A DNA stretch of 64,000 nucleotides from Primula veris (Eukaryota; Streptophyta; Magnoliopsida; Ericales; Primulaceae), in assembly GCA_963682055.1 (NCBI GenBank), contig OY821745.1, positions 13,399,501-13,463,500 on the forward strand. The letters are read 5' to 3'. Positions within the stretch are counted from its first letter, which is position 1; every line of letters starts with the position of its first letter. The notes below the pieces were generated by a model, which had not been told where the DNA came from, did no database searches, and was given only the letters and a program-made list of their open reading frames with translations. The position numbers were made by a program, and so were the translations under genes. This document shows, in pieces, positions 57,901-64,000 of the stretch.

Positions 57901-59642
57901 GAGAAAGACCAATAAGAGAGATTAAATAGTCAAATCGAGCACAATTGTAAAACAGAGATACTAATCCGAGCAAGTGTAATAGTCCGAACAAGGATAATAA
58001 TCCGAGTAATAATAAAGATCAGGAAGTGTCCATTATTTACAGTTGATTTACTATTATATTATTGTTGAAAAGTCTAACGCGACCGACCAAAGTTATGGCT
58101 TTATCAATCTTAATAGCTATGAAGTTGAGAGTACAGCACTCTGGAAGAGAAGTATCCCTTTCTTTGCTTAGTCCAAACTTGAACAAGTGAAAAATATAAC
58201 GTTCATGCTTAGACAAGAAACCCAATATAGTGTTTAAATTTCTTTAATAATTAATGGATGCCCAAAATATTAAATATTTAAATATCCAATTCGTGAAAGA
58301 CCGGAGTCACGGCTAGATTTTGTTGTAAAGTTTGTAGAAAAGTCTTATGGAAGTTGCGCAGTCGACTTTGTTTTAAATGTCGGGTAGTAAACGACTTTGC
58401 TCATCTACACCTTTAACCATTGCCAAGTTCATTTAGCGAAAATTGAATAAGAGCAGTATGAAATCTAATAAACATATTGCGCCTCTAACCATCCCTAAAG
58501 TATCGATTATACGCCCCAAGTCAAAAGAAGTCTTGATAATAATAAATAAAATAATGTGCGTCTCCTTAACAACTGAAGCTTTTATGGACATGGATGATTT
58601 ATATTACCTGTGAATTCCAACTGTTCAAGCACTTGGTGATTTGAGAACACAAAGGCAAAGCTAAGCTTCTATATTCTTCAGGGTCAATATTGTCCATCAA
58701 CTCCTCTAACTCCCCCATAAAAGTAATCTCCTTTTGAAAATTAGACACAGGCCAATACCTCAAGATTCCCCTCAAAACAACCTCACTCAAACTAGGTTCT
58801 TTTTGCAAAAACTGCGATACACAATAACCCAACTGTCTGTAATAAGCGTGTATAGCTTTCGGCTTATGCAAAGGTATTAAAACCCTCATCAAAACAACTT
58901 TATGCTCTTCTTTAAGAGGAACTGCGAATCCGTTTATAATAGTCCCCCAAATTTCTAGTAAATCACCGATCCCACAGGGTTTGTGATCATTTTCAAATAT
59001 GTATTGTAAAAGAACATCATTCATAGCTTTCCTCATCAATGAACGATGGAAAGTGAACTTGGAGTAGATCCGGTGGTACACATTCTTCACCGCATCTCTC
59101 TCTCTAGGGTCGTCGGATTGGAAGAGATTGAGGAGACTAATGAGGAACAAAGGGCTGAGATAAGGTTTGAGCGACTTAGCTTCATGGCTAGAGATCAAAC
59201 GGAGAAGGATATCATAAATTATTTGCAGATGAGGCCATAAGGGGCTTGGAATTGCGATTAGATCCTCGTCATCTGGGAGAGTGACAATGTATGAGGTGGT
59301 ACAAGGTGGGAGAGGCCTAAAGAGATTGGTTGATAGCATGGAGAAGAGAGGGTTTAGTATTTGTGTTTGGATCGGTGTTCTAGATGTTTTTATGATGGAT
59401 AAAAGTTGGATGAGTTTAAGGCGCTTGAGGTCTTGGCCGGAAGGTGATTCTAAAGGGTCTTTGAAGGTGTATAAAGAGTTGCAGTAAGCGATCACAGAAA
59501 GAATCTCTTCGTTTTCAGGAGCAAAAGACGATGATTTCTTAAGGATTGTGGTTGTGGTAGAGTTGTGGCTTGAATCAAGATCAAAGAGGTTCTTGAGGGT
59601 GAAATGTGGCTTATTTGGAGGGGTTTCTCTTTTAGCACCCAT
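39996..59642 (-). CDS. PP2A regulatory subunit B' (B56 family), two exons split by an 18.3-kb intron
   Basis: B56-type subunits bind the PP2A A/C core and choose its substrates. Exon 1 is 59642-58608 (345 codons, MGAKRETPPN start); exon 2 is 40334-39996 (112 codons and TGA). Exon 1 ends CAG|GTAATA and exon 2 follows AATACAG, giving CLNSWNSQ-VAERALYVWNNEQ in frame, which is the standard B56 junction. The 457-aa product is slightly shorter than typical plant B' proteins. HEAT-like core landmarks are DPRERDAVKNVYHRIYSKF, INGFAVPLKEEHKVVLMRVL, HKPKAIHAYYRQLGYCVSQF and LRYWPVSNFQKEITFMGELEE. The N-terminus and several core positions are divergent. The intron holds a 17.65-kb Tat retrotransposon antisense to the gene; without it the intron would be about 615 bp. 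Exons and splice sites are intact. Transcripts would be needed to show that so long an intron is removed. Confidence 0.93.
40454..41025 (+). repeat. 5' LTR of the Tat element
   Basis: It starts TGATAGAACATAAAAATTAG and ends GACTTTATCA. CTATAAATAGCC at 40671-40682 is a good TATA box, so transcription should begin near 40705-40715. Confidence 0.94.
41028..41045 (+). promoter_or_regulatory. primer binding site, tRNA-Asp type
   Basis: TGGCGCCGTCTCCGGGAA lies two bases after the 5' LTR. It resembles the TGGCGCCGTTGCCGGGGA site of plant Tat/Athila elements, which pairs with the 3' end of tRNA-Asp, with a few mismatches. Confidence 0.85.
41105..43108 (+). pseudogene. Tat element gag, interrupted by TAG
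   Basis: Gag forms the virus-like particle and packages element RNA. The frame opens at ATG 41105 (MVTNVEETHPEIVETNN). Its first ~280 codons are Pro/Gln-rich and end at TAG 41945-41947, probably a former CAG. The same frame continues through the gag core (FRLYDGKSCLIDHLRHYKTK, WYHNLPRGSIRDWAELLRAY, NDYCIRFIDVANQIPRYANN), a basic linker and a Tat-type zinc finger (CAYHEDHGHLTEHC) to TGA 43106-43108. Without the TAG the protein would be 667 codons. Whether the terminal TGA is the natural gag end or another mutation (CGA to TGA) is open, because pol continues in the same frame. Confidence 0.88.
43109..47022 (+). pseudogene. Tat element pol, broken by a frameshift and three stops
   Basis: Pol runs in gag's frame from 43109. 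Domains: protease (VLVDQGASCDIMY, about 43328); RT (KNGKERVCID at the start, MPFGLRNAGVTYQRM, YIDDMVVKSE near 44455); RNase H (to about 45150); a second RNase H-like domain (IHVDGSATKDGSGAGIV at 45298, TNNEAEYEAM, HADALATLAST); integrase (CGAHIKGRSLANKAV, CDKCQ, APWPFAQWAIDLVG, VADNGTQF, NGQAEVSNRT). A one-base loss near 44168 shifts the frame inside RT. In-frame stops stand at 46093-46095 (TGA after CDKCQ), 46393-46395 (TAG) and about 46414-46416 (TGA). At least two stops look like CGA-to-TGA changes, as cytosine methylation would produce. The catalytic DDE residues remain. Confidence 0.92.
47023..47113. other. spacer between pol and minisatellite
   Basis: Short non-coding link containing AATAAAATATATTA at 47092-47105, a possible polyadenylation region for the gag-pol transcript. 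Confidence 0.4.
47114..47945 (+). repeat. minisatellite, 86-bp unit made of alternating 48- and 38-bp halves, about 10 units
   Basis: Every half-unit begins GCCTAGGAAT. The 48-bp half continues GTTATGAAATTCCGTAAATG and ends with GCGTGTTTTCAAAGGAAC; the 38-bp half continues ACTATGAAATTCCCAACATG and ends GCCGAAGT. The order mostly alternates, with two places (about 47370-47410 and 47490-47530) where short halves repeat. The array lies directly after pol in the Tat element. Confidence 0.95.
48067..48345 (+). repeat. second minisatellite, 86-bp unit, 3 copies and a partial
   Basis: Copies start at 48067, 48153, 48239 and 48325 with TMCAAAACAGGAATAACGAA and end ACGACAATGGAAAGG. Copies are almost identical. 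The unit is unrelated in sequence to the array at 47114-47945 but has exactly the same length. Confidence 0.95.
48413..52523 (-). CDS. antisense spliced gene of the Tat element (Transposase_28-like plus coiled coils)
   Basis: Six open segments on the minus strand join in one frame at GT-AG sites: 52523-52515 (ATG ATA ACT), 52269-51364, 51211-50747, 50662-50015, 49833-49240 (or to 49219) and 49063-48413 (TAG). The model has about 1,090 codons. The second exon holds GLRLPFTNWVASFFEAVQIA followed by PAQLALNGYRTL, close to the 'putative gypsy type transposon' (Transposase_28) domain found in antisense ORFs of Tat elements. Then come a basic stretch (KKPVRSKRRASDPVV), an acidic region, and heptad-rich coiled coils (WKALEAEKEELMAEKKAI; LERSKAALTAELNSAHHKVE). 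The C-terminus is acidic and Ser-rich. The function is unknown. The frame is intact throughout, unlike gag-pol. The tiny first exon and the exon 5 donor are the least certain parts; some segments could instead be separate genes. Confidence 0.6.
52524..53224. other. spacer between antisense units, with an inverted repeat
   Basis: The upstream region of the spliced antisense gene. GCGCTTATATG on the minus strand (about 52803-52813) is a weak TATA candidate. CTAGGGTTT near 52575 resembles a telo-box. ACACCGAACAAGG (52994-53006) and CCTTGTTCGGTGT (53082-53094) form a perfect 13-bp inverted repeat with a 75-nt loop. AATAAA on the minus strand at 53148-53153 serves the next ORF upstream. Confidence 0.5.
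53225..53587 (-). CDS. small antisense coiled-coil protein E (120 aa)
   Basis: It starts at ATG 53587 (MAPITRSASKKKAL). A basic N-terminus and a Pro-rich stretch (FLLPRPPGFGEEDLTPLQL) are followed by a predicted coiled coil (ALKQAEMAISRLIREKERLE) and a charged tail ending DSSKK. It matches no family I recognise. A TATA box lies 92 nt upstream (CTCTATAAATGC) and AATAAA lies about 72 nt after the stop, so it looks like a self-contained Pol II unit. No intron is needed. It is one of five such units in the antisense block of the Tat element. Confidence 0.6.
   Translation of the reverse strand: MAPITRSASKKKALMEEEPTFLLPRPPGFGEEDLTPLQLKEIEMSWLKHDLMCARTEVRRFKQYWDEEGTARFKVEQKCESQSYALKQAEMAISRLIREKERLEELLAKKDVDMGDSSKK
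53670..53682 (-). promoter_or_regulatory. TATA box of antisense ORF E
   Basis: CTCTATAAATGC on the minus strand, 92 nt before the ATG at 53587. Confidence 0.55.
53823..54302 (-). CDS. small antisense coiled-coil protein D (159 aa)
   Basis: It starts at ATG 54302 (MSGPVVRYHAQMKGLDTEVS). Two helical, heptad-like segments are visible: TEVSQVRRRMARLEKEYGVL and a later one around VERVRVLTTENNELSSENDN. The middle is Trp/Asp/Glu-rich (SWYDAEEIWDHAQDEFDN). The MSGP start is shared with ORF C. A TATA box (TTCTATAAGTAC) lies 108 nt upstream. No nearby AATAAA was found after the stop. The function is unknown; a structural or RNA/protein-binding role is only a guess. Confidence 0.55.
   Translation of the reverse strand: MSGPVVRYHAQMKGLDTEVSQVRRRMARLEKEYGVLALSLFGSHPEETVKWTEISALSRQLDHLLLQRNHLANSWYDAEEIWDHAQDEFDNSPQGLVSIMVKNARLVERVRVLTTENNELSSENDNLVAMNDSYQARLSCSARFAFSRSGSSVFPPIDP
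54400..54412 (-). promoter_or_regulatory. TATA box of antisense ORF D
   Basis: TTCTATAAGTAC on the minus strand, 108 nt before the ATG at 54302. Confidence 0.45.
54703..54846 (+). repeat. 48-bp tandem repeat, 3 copies
   Basis: Units start at 54703, 54751 and 54799 with TACATCAAAAGACAATCTAT and contain GAGGTCTATTACATCCGAGG. The last is partial. It lies between antisense ORFs D and C. Confidence 0.93.
54890..55398 (+). repeat. purine-rich (A/G) low-complexity tract
   Basis: About 500 bp of nearly pure A and G (runs such as GAAGAAAAAGAAAGAGG) lie between antisense ORFs D and C. The long open frames on either strand here are composition artefacts. On the minus strand it is a long pyrimidine tract immediately after ORF C. 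Confidence 0.8.
55399..55692 (-). CDS. small antisense coiled-coil protein C (97 aa)
   Basis: It starts at ATG 55692 (MSGPFSQSALALQVEAFEAS); the longer open frame upstream runs through the promoter. A continuous helix is likely across residues 10-70 (HVQRLLKDAEEELKVM, ELTWLRSELAFCRRARQALV). The tail is Arg/Ser/Pro-rich (SAGPSHRYRSTSP). It shares its MSGP start and layout with ORF D, but overall similarity is low. A TATA box (TCTATAAATACT) lies 92 nt upstream. No AATAAA was seen downstream, where the purine tract begins. Function unknown. Confidence 0.55.
   Translation of the reverse strand: MSGPFSQSALALQVEAFEASYSHVQRLLKDAEEELKVMRYHHTEMVRELTWLRSELAFCRRARQALVEENEMLRGNPTLRDRDVSAGPSHRYRSTSP
55777..55788 (-). 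promoter_or_regulatory. TATA box of antisense ORF C
   Basis: TCTATAAATACT on the minus strand, 92 nt before the ATG at 55692. Confidence 0.55.
55790..56261. other. spacer between antisense ORFs C and B
   Basis: Non-coding. It contains repeated words such as CAAGGCYCAAGAAA and TTCAAGAAACGCTTGG. No other feature is supported. Confidence 0.5.
56328..56666 (-). CDS. small antisense coiled-coil protein B (112 aa)
   Basis: It starts at ATG 56666 (MASPHETNGDNLPEYVSHLE). A heptad-rich helix spans about residues 15-85. The C-terminal segment KRAYKLALKEVYARSKGKPN closely matches that of ORF A (KRAYKLAFKELHARSKPSSD), and both start MAS followed by a Y(V/I)S(H/Y)LE motif, so A and B are paralogues from a local duplication. 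The TATA box (CCTATAAAAGGGG) lies 57 nt upstream, and AATAAA (56261-56266) lies about 62 nt after the stop. Function unknown. Confidence 0.62.
   Translation of the reverse strand: MASPHETNGDNLPEYVSHLEEEVKKVRHLEKRVARLSVEAPRAAELDERLDAMEKEHQRSFLDSIRARARIKELEASRDRQLASKRAYKLALKEVYARSKGKPNDEAGPSTK
56716..56725 (-). promoter_or_regulatory. TATA box of antisense ORF B
   Basis: CCTATAAAAGGGG on the minus strand, 57 nt before the ATG at 56666. The same core with the same GGGG tail precedes ORF A. Confidence 0.65.
56970..57290 (-). CDS. small antisense coiled-coil protein A (106 aa)
   Basis: It starts at ATG 57290 (MASSGSTGESSFNYISYLEM). A basic coiled coil covers about residues 15-80 (KKSRTANKKLVVKVSNYKKR, HIKRLEANLAKQKAAKRAYK), followed by an acidic Ser-rich tail (DEDEEGSSSK). 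It is a paralogue of ORF B, 300 bp away. The TATA box (CCTATAAAGGGG) lies 60 nt upstream and AATAAA (56885-56890) about 80 nt after the stop. It is the unit nearest the 3' LTR. Function unknown. Confidence 0.62.
   Translation of the reverse strand: MASSGSTGESSFNYISYLEMEIKKSRTANKKLVVKVSNYKKRLSDMDSDHHVTMADRDWAYEHIKRLEANLAKQKAAKRAYKLAFKELHARSKPSSDEDEEGSSSK
57345..57352 (-). promoter_or_regulatory. TATA box of antisense ORF A
   Basis: CCTATAAAGGGG on the minus strand, 60 nt before the ATG at 57290. Confidence 0.65.
57534..58106 (+). repeat. 3' LTR of the Tat element
   Basis: It matches 40454-41025 with about 12 substitutions and one extra T. It is preceded by a weak purine-rich stretch (GAGGAAGTCAGGGAGC), the likely polypurine tract, and followed by the target duplication ATCTT. 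Confidence 0.94.
58107..58607. other. original intron sequence of the B' gene
   Basis: Non-coding DNA between the Tat insertion and exon 1 of the PP2A B' gene. With 40335-40453 it makes up the pre-insertion intron. No other feature is visible. Confidence 0.7.
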
Positions 59643-61260
59643 TTTGTAACTTCTCTAGGGATATGTTTGGTGATCAGGGAGAAGTAGGATTGTTTGGTGA
59701 TACCTTTTAAGCTTGTAACTTGAGAAGAAAAAGGCAAAAACAGCGATGATATAGAAGGTGAAAGCATTGTATTTTCAACTAAAGAGAGCATTGTGATCAT
59801 CAACATATGGCATTGTATGGTCATTTTTGTTCTTGTCCCCTCGTATGGGTATGCCAAGTGGATGTTTATCAGGACAAAGAATGATAAATAGAAACGCTAA
59901 CAATGATGCAGGCTGATTAAAATTAGAATTTTAGCAAGAGACAAAATGGTTATATTTCAATGATATTACACACTAGGGAAAACGGATTTTATATACAGAT
60001 TGTTTAAATGGCATTGGGCACACAAAACAAATCTAATAAAACCACTTGGTGTAAATGAAAGTCAAAATGTGTAATCTTGAGAACCTGAAATTGATACAGG
60101 CTGGAAAATGGGATTATATGAAAACTAACAAATAGGTTTTTTTTTGTTGTTGTTGTTGCCTTTTTACCTAATAAAAAACATCTTCCATGCGTAATTCATC
60201 ATCCTTGCCATTTTTAGGTCCTTGCTTTTTAGGACCACATTGTGATTCACATGCACACACAAGCACATACCAAAATACAAAAGAACATAAACAACTAGAT
60301 ACCGAGAAAAAGGATCACGATTAGAAGCTGGATTAGCCTCTGTAGGACTGGAAGCAAGGATACGTACTTCAATCTCTACACAGACCCGTAATGCAAGAGC
60401 CTCCTTCACCAAGTTGTGCACACCCGCACACTCACACATACATTTTGAAGATCAAAAGGGAAAAAGAGGCAGAGAAAAGATAAAGAGGGGAAAAAGCAAG
60501 GGAGGAAAAGTCTTTCTGAAATAGTGACACTGTGTGTCCTCATTTAACATGTCATTTTTTATTTAGATTATGACTCTTAACTGTGGTTCTAAGTTCTAAC
60601 CCAAAATAAATAAATGTTCAATTGTCATTGGAGCAAATTACGACAGTTTTCATTTAAAAAAAATAAAATTACGACAGTTTATAGTATCAAAGACTTTGTA
60701 AATCCTCTTACCACGTCACGATTCCGGACAAATGACACTCGGAATTTTAACTAATTTGTGGACGAATATCATTTGTAATTGTGATTTTAATATTGATATC
60801 ATATGGATAGAGAAAAGTATCATCACGACTTCTCTTTCCGAATAAGGTGAAAACTAATTATGATACAATGAAACAATTCATTTATAGTATATCTGGACAA
60901 ATCCACTCCATAGGAGTTGCAGTTATGACAAGGGCATTAACATGGATCCAAATGAAGCTTACAGCAGCCTAAATTAGAAAACTAAAAAATCATCCTATCT
61001 TTTGTTGTTTCTTCCAGTTTTTATTTATTTATTTTATGGACTGCCATTTGATAAGTCAACAGGAAGAAAAACTGGAATATCCTATACAATCCAATGCTTT
61101 AGATTCAATAGCATGTCAGATACAATTAACAAAGTATAAGTTTCAGTGATATATTGTTTATATCATTTGCCTTGGTCACTGTTGTATATCTAAAAGACTA
61201 AATCTAAATCCATTTGACATGATTACAATTATAAAAGAACAAAAGAATGAAACAAAATCA
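59643..61260. other. intergenic DNA between the B' and PPR genes
   Basis: It holds the B' promoter and 5' leader and, further right, the PPR 3' end. Short open frames around 59650-59860 and 60160-60440 have no recognisable domain. A (GTT)n run lies near 60140. No RNA gene or repeat was identified. Confidence 0.55.
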
Positions 61261-63648
61261 TCACCAGTACTCGCCACAAGAACATCGTCCATTACTGAAG
61301 TGATGGTACATCTTTGGATCTCCTACGATTATCTCTCTTTTCGTAATCTCTGAAATCTTCTTCACCGCCCCATGACAAGCTTCACATAATCTTATGTTTT
61401 TCCGTACAAGAATAGGTTTTCCAATTGACTTGGAAATTAAGCCGAAACAAATAGCTAATCTTACACTGTGGCACTCTGGTGAAGCTGATCTTTTTCTTAT
61501 CAATTCTAATGGCTTGAACTTCGATAAACTGTTCATAAACACATCATCCCCAATATTCCTTGAAACAATGTCAAGAACATTGTAAATCAGCTCAGACATA
61601 CTATGTAATTTTTCGAGATTTACAAACTTGTGAATTTTACCTTTGTTCTCAACGGTGCTATAACCATCAGTTCTATTTAATCCTTCATAATTCATACGAT
61701 TTTTTATTCTTTCTACATCTTCCCATCTGCCAGCTTCAGCATACATATTTGAAAGCAATACGTAGCAACCTGTGTTATCATGTCCGAATGATAATATATG
61801 CTTGCTTGCCAGCTCAGCTATTTCTATATTTCTCTTTTGCCTGCTAGCAGTTAAAAGAGACCCCCAGATTCTAGGTGTAGGTTTTAAGGGCATGTTGTCA
61901 ATAAAATTTTTAGTTAACTCAAGGTTAGAGGAACGGCCGATGATATCTACAATACAACCATAGTGCTCGATTCCAGGGTCAATTCCGTAAGTCTTTTTCA
62001 TTGAATTGAAGTATTCCCATGCTTTATTCACCATACCAGAGTTGCTACAAGTTAAAAGCAACGCAGCAAATGTACCCGCGTTTGGTTCAATTCCACAGTC
62101 AGTCATTTGAGAAAACAATTTAACTGAATCCGGGCCAAACCCATGTATAGCATAACCCATAATCATTGTATTCCATGTGACAATATCCTTAAACAAAATC
62201 CTATCAAAAATCTTTCGTGCAGTCTTTAGATCCCCACATTTTGCATAGATATTCACAACAGAATTCGAAATTATAGTAACTGAACTGAGATTTAGTTTTA
62301 TGATATAACTATGTATTTGCTTTCCTTCTCTAAGCAAAGCTACTTCGGCATAGGCTGATAAAATAGTAGCTATTGTTGTTGAATCGGGATTATAAGGCTC
62401 ATTCAATAAATTTTCAAATAGTAACAATGCTTCTCTATATTTCCCATTATGAACATAAGCAGCGACAATGGCGTTCCAGGATACCAAGTTTGTCTCCCTC
62501 ATGTTTTTGAAAACGGAGTTTGCAAGTTTTAGGTCACCATATTTTCCATACATGTCGACGAGAGCAGTTTCAAGTACTAAATGAGGGAGAAGTTGTTTTC
62601 TAATGGCAACTCCGTGGATTGACTTCCCCAGTAAAAGATCCTCGATTTGTCGACAAGCTGGGAGCAAATTAACGGCTGTGATCACATCAGGAACCAAGTG
62701 TTCATCCCCTTGTAACTTTTTAAAACAAGTAAAGGCCTTTATGAATTTCCCATTTATCACATACCCACCAATCATAGAGTTCCAAATTACGATGTTTTTC
62801 TCTAAAGTCTGTTCAAACAATATCTCTGCATAATCCACACAACCACATTTTCCATACATATCAACGAGGGAAGTTTGCAACATAATGTCCGGTTTTATTT
62901 CGTTTCTAATTACTACCCCATGGATTTCTTTTCCATTCCGTAATGTACGCTCGAGGGAACAAGCCCCGACACCGGAAATTACAGTAAACCGATCAGGTAT
63001 TAGTCCAAACATTATCATTTTCTTGAGAAACTTCAATGCATTTAAACCATCCCCAACCGAAACAAAGCCACTAATCATCGAATTCCAACTAACCAAATCC
63101 CTAACCGACAAACATTCAAAAACCCGCTCAGCAAGGTTGATAAAACCAAGCTTCGCATACATAGAAATTAGCGAATTGCCAACATAAAGGTCCAAATCAA
63201 GCCCAACTTTAATCAACCTTGAGTGAACTTTTTGAGCCTCTAATAAAGAAAACGACCCAACACACGCCTTTATCACAAAAGGGTATGTGAAATTATCAGG
63301 ACGAACACCCTCAAACAACATTTGGTAATAAAATTCGACGGCTTTTTCAAAGTACCCATTATAAGTTAATGCCCTTATGACAATATTATAAATAAAAGAG
63401 TCTCTTTTACTCATTTTATCAAACACTTGGAGTGCATTTTCAATAGACCCAGAATTTATACAATTATTAAGTTCTTTTATCGACAAGCTTTGTTGGAAAT
63501 CTTTAAGTTTATCATTTTTTGTGGGTTTTCGGCTATTTCGAAGAGATTTAAGCTCATGGGCATTGTTTGTTTTTGATAGGTTGGCTTTTGGTGAATTTTG
63601 GGAAGGTTTGGGTTTGTAAGAATAGCTAAAAATGAGAATTGAGGCCAT
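61261..63648 (-). CDS. DYW-class pentatricopeptide repeat protein, intronless
   Basis: A 795-aa PLS-type PPR protein starts at ATG 63648 ([17 protein letters not shown]), followed by a basic, Ser/Asn-rich leader consistent with organelle import. PLS triplets run from about residue 60 to 560 (for example [21 protein letters not shown], and [19 protein letters not shown]). E-type motifs follow ([20 protein letters not shown]), and a C-terminal DYW domain ends CSCGEYW. Such proteins bind organellar RNA one base per repeat, and DYW domains usually deaminate C to U. The zinc-ligand motif CEACH is present, but the HxE position reads HSV, so the catalytic Glu is missing from its usual place. It resembles chloroplast-predicted Arabidopsis DYW proteins; I cannot name the orthologue with confidence. 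The frame is complete and no transit-peptide prediction was run. Confidence 0.93.
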   Translation of the reverse strand: MASILIFSYSYKPKPSQNSPKANLSKTNNAHELKSLRNSRKPTKNDKLKDFQQSLSIKELNNCINSGSIENALQVFDKMSKRDSFIYNIVIRALTYNGYFEKAVEFYYQMLFEGVRPDNFTYPFVIKACVGSFSLLEAQKVHSRLIKVGLDLDLYVGNSLISMYAKLGFINLAERVFECLSVRDLVSWNSMISGFVSVGDGLNALKFLKKMIMFGLIPDRFTVISGVGACSLERTLRNGKEIHGVVIRNEIKPDIMLQTSLVDMYGKCGCVDYAEILFEQTLEKNIVIWNSMIGGYVINGKFIKAFTCFKKLQGDEHLVPDVITAVNLLPACRQIEDLLLGKSIHGVAIRKQLLPHLVLETALVDMYGKYGDLKLANSVFKNMRETNLVSWNAIVAAYVHNGKYREALLLFENLLNEPYNPDSTTIATILSAYAEVALLREGKQIHSYIIKLNLSSVTIISNSVVNIYAKCGDLKTARKIFDRILFKDIVTWNTMIMGYAIHGFGPDSVKLFSQMTDCGIEPNAGTFAALLLTCSNSGMVNKAWEYFNSMKKTYGIDPGIEHYGCIVDIIGRSSNLELTKNFIDNMPLKPTPRIWGSLLTASRQKRNIEIAELASKHILSFGHDNTGCYVLLSNMYAEAGRWEDVERIKNRMNYEGLNRTDGYSTVENKGKIHKFVNLEKLHSMSELIYNVLDIVSRNIGDDVFMNSLSKFKPLELIRKRSASPECHSVRLAICFGLISKSIGKPILVRKNIRLCEACHGAVKKISEITKREIIVGDPKMYHHFSNGRCSCGEYW

Positions 63649-64000
63649 TTAGTATTAATGGGTTTTAGTAATTATGGAAATTGATATACATATCTATACA
63701 CACATATATGTATTTATATATATATATAGAGAGAGAGAGAGAGAAAGTGGGTGTATTAGATTTTGTATTGATTAGAGTGACAGTTATTATTACCGTTAAG
63801 TGGTTTAGCGCGTTTATATTTGAAATTTTTGATTTTCCGAATATTCTTTTACATTTAAATATATCATTTTTTCAATAAATATTCTTTAACATTTTTTTTT
63901 TTACTTTAAAGTTTAAAGACATGATTCTGACAAGTGATAATGCTTTTATAAAATCGTAGTGTTTGAACATCCAAATGTTATTTACAAGTGTAGCTATTAT
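63649..64000. other. PPR upstream region with microsatellites
   Basis: It contains (TA)n at about 63705-63728 followed directly by (GA)n to 63744, then AT-rich sequence. No other gene is visible before the window ends. Confidence 0.6.

Larger units (their letters stand above)
40454..58106 (+). mobile_element. 17.65-kb Tat-lineage Ty3/gypsy retrotransposon with antisense genes
   Basis: LTRs at 40454-41025 and 57534-58106 (572 and 573 bp) differ at about 12 bases plus one indel. The 5-bp target duplication ATCTT lies at 40449-40453 and 58107-58111, so the element is complete at both ends. Order: LTR, tRNA-Asp-type PBS, gag, protease, RT, RNase H, a second RNase H-like domain (hallmark of the Tat lineage), integrase, two minisatellites, a multi-exon antisense gene, five small antisense ORFs, 3' LTR. 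Gag-pol is inactivated by stops and a frameshift. Extra antisense ORFs between pol and the 3' LTR are known for Tat elements; five further small units are more than I can place from knowledge of the family. Confidence 0.95.

Overview
The window is nuclear DNA of a flowering plant, probably a eudicot. It holds AT-rich GT-AG introns, an intronless DYW-class PPR gene, plant-type transportin and PP2A B' genes, and Tekay, Tat, copia, TRIM, Harbinger and MITE elements primed by plant tRNAs. I cannot name the family or species. Only three cellular protein genes are present; most of the rest is transposon.

Layout. 0-5.7 kb: decayed DNA transposons, namely a PIF/Harbinger transposase pseudogene, a 348-bp fold-back MITE and two larger non-autonomous elements. 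5.7-12.7 kb: a minus-strand Tekay-like Ty3/gypsy element with a complete 5' LTR, broken gag-pol and no visible 3' LTR. 12.7-17.8 kb: intergenic DNA with tandem repeats. 17.8-37.3 kb: a complete 29-exon transportin-1 (karyopherin beta-2) gene on the plus strand, 888 codons when spliced. Its fifth intron carries a composite of a TRIM and a gag-less copia element. 37.3-40.0 kb: its downstream DNA, with a stray copy of its exon 27. 40.0-59.6 kb (minus): a two-exon PP2A B' regulatory subunit gene whose only intron is 18.3 kb long because a 17.65-kb Tat-lineage retrotransposon (LTRs 40454-41025 and 57534-58106, target duplication ATCTT) lies inside it. 61.3-63.6 kb (minus): a DYW-type PPR gene.

The Tat element is the most unusual object. 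Its plus strand has gag and pol, both interrupted by stops and a frameshift. Between pol and the 3' LTR lie about 9 kb of antisense information. A six-exon gene can be assembled there, about 1,090 codons, with a gypsy-associated Transposase_28-like N-terminus and long coiled coils. Upstream of it are five separate small coiled-coil ORFs. Each has a TATA box 57-108 nt before its ATG, and three also have AATAAA within about 80 nt after the stop. These antisense frames are open while gag-pol is broken. Two unrelated minisatellites, both with an 86-bp period, separate pol from the antisense genes.

Both host genes that carry large insertions keep intact exons and splice sites, so the retrotransposons appear to be tolerated inside introns. 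All gene models here come from reading the sequence and recalling protein families; no search or transcript was available.
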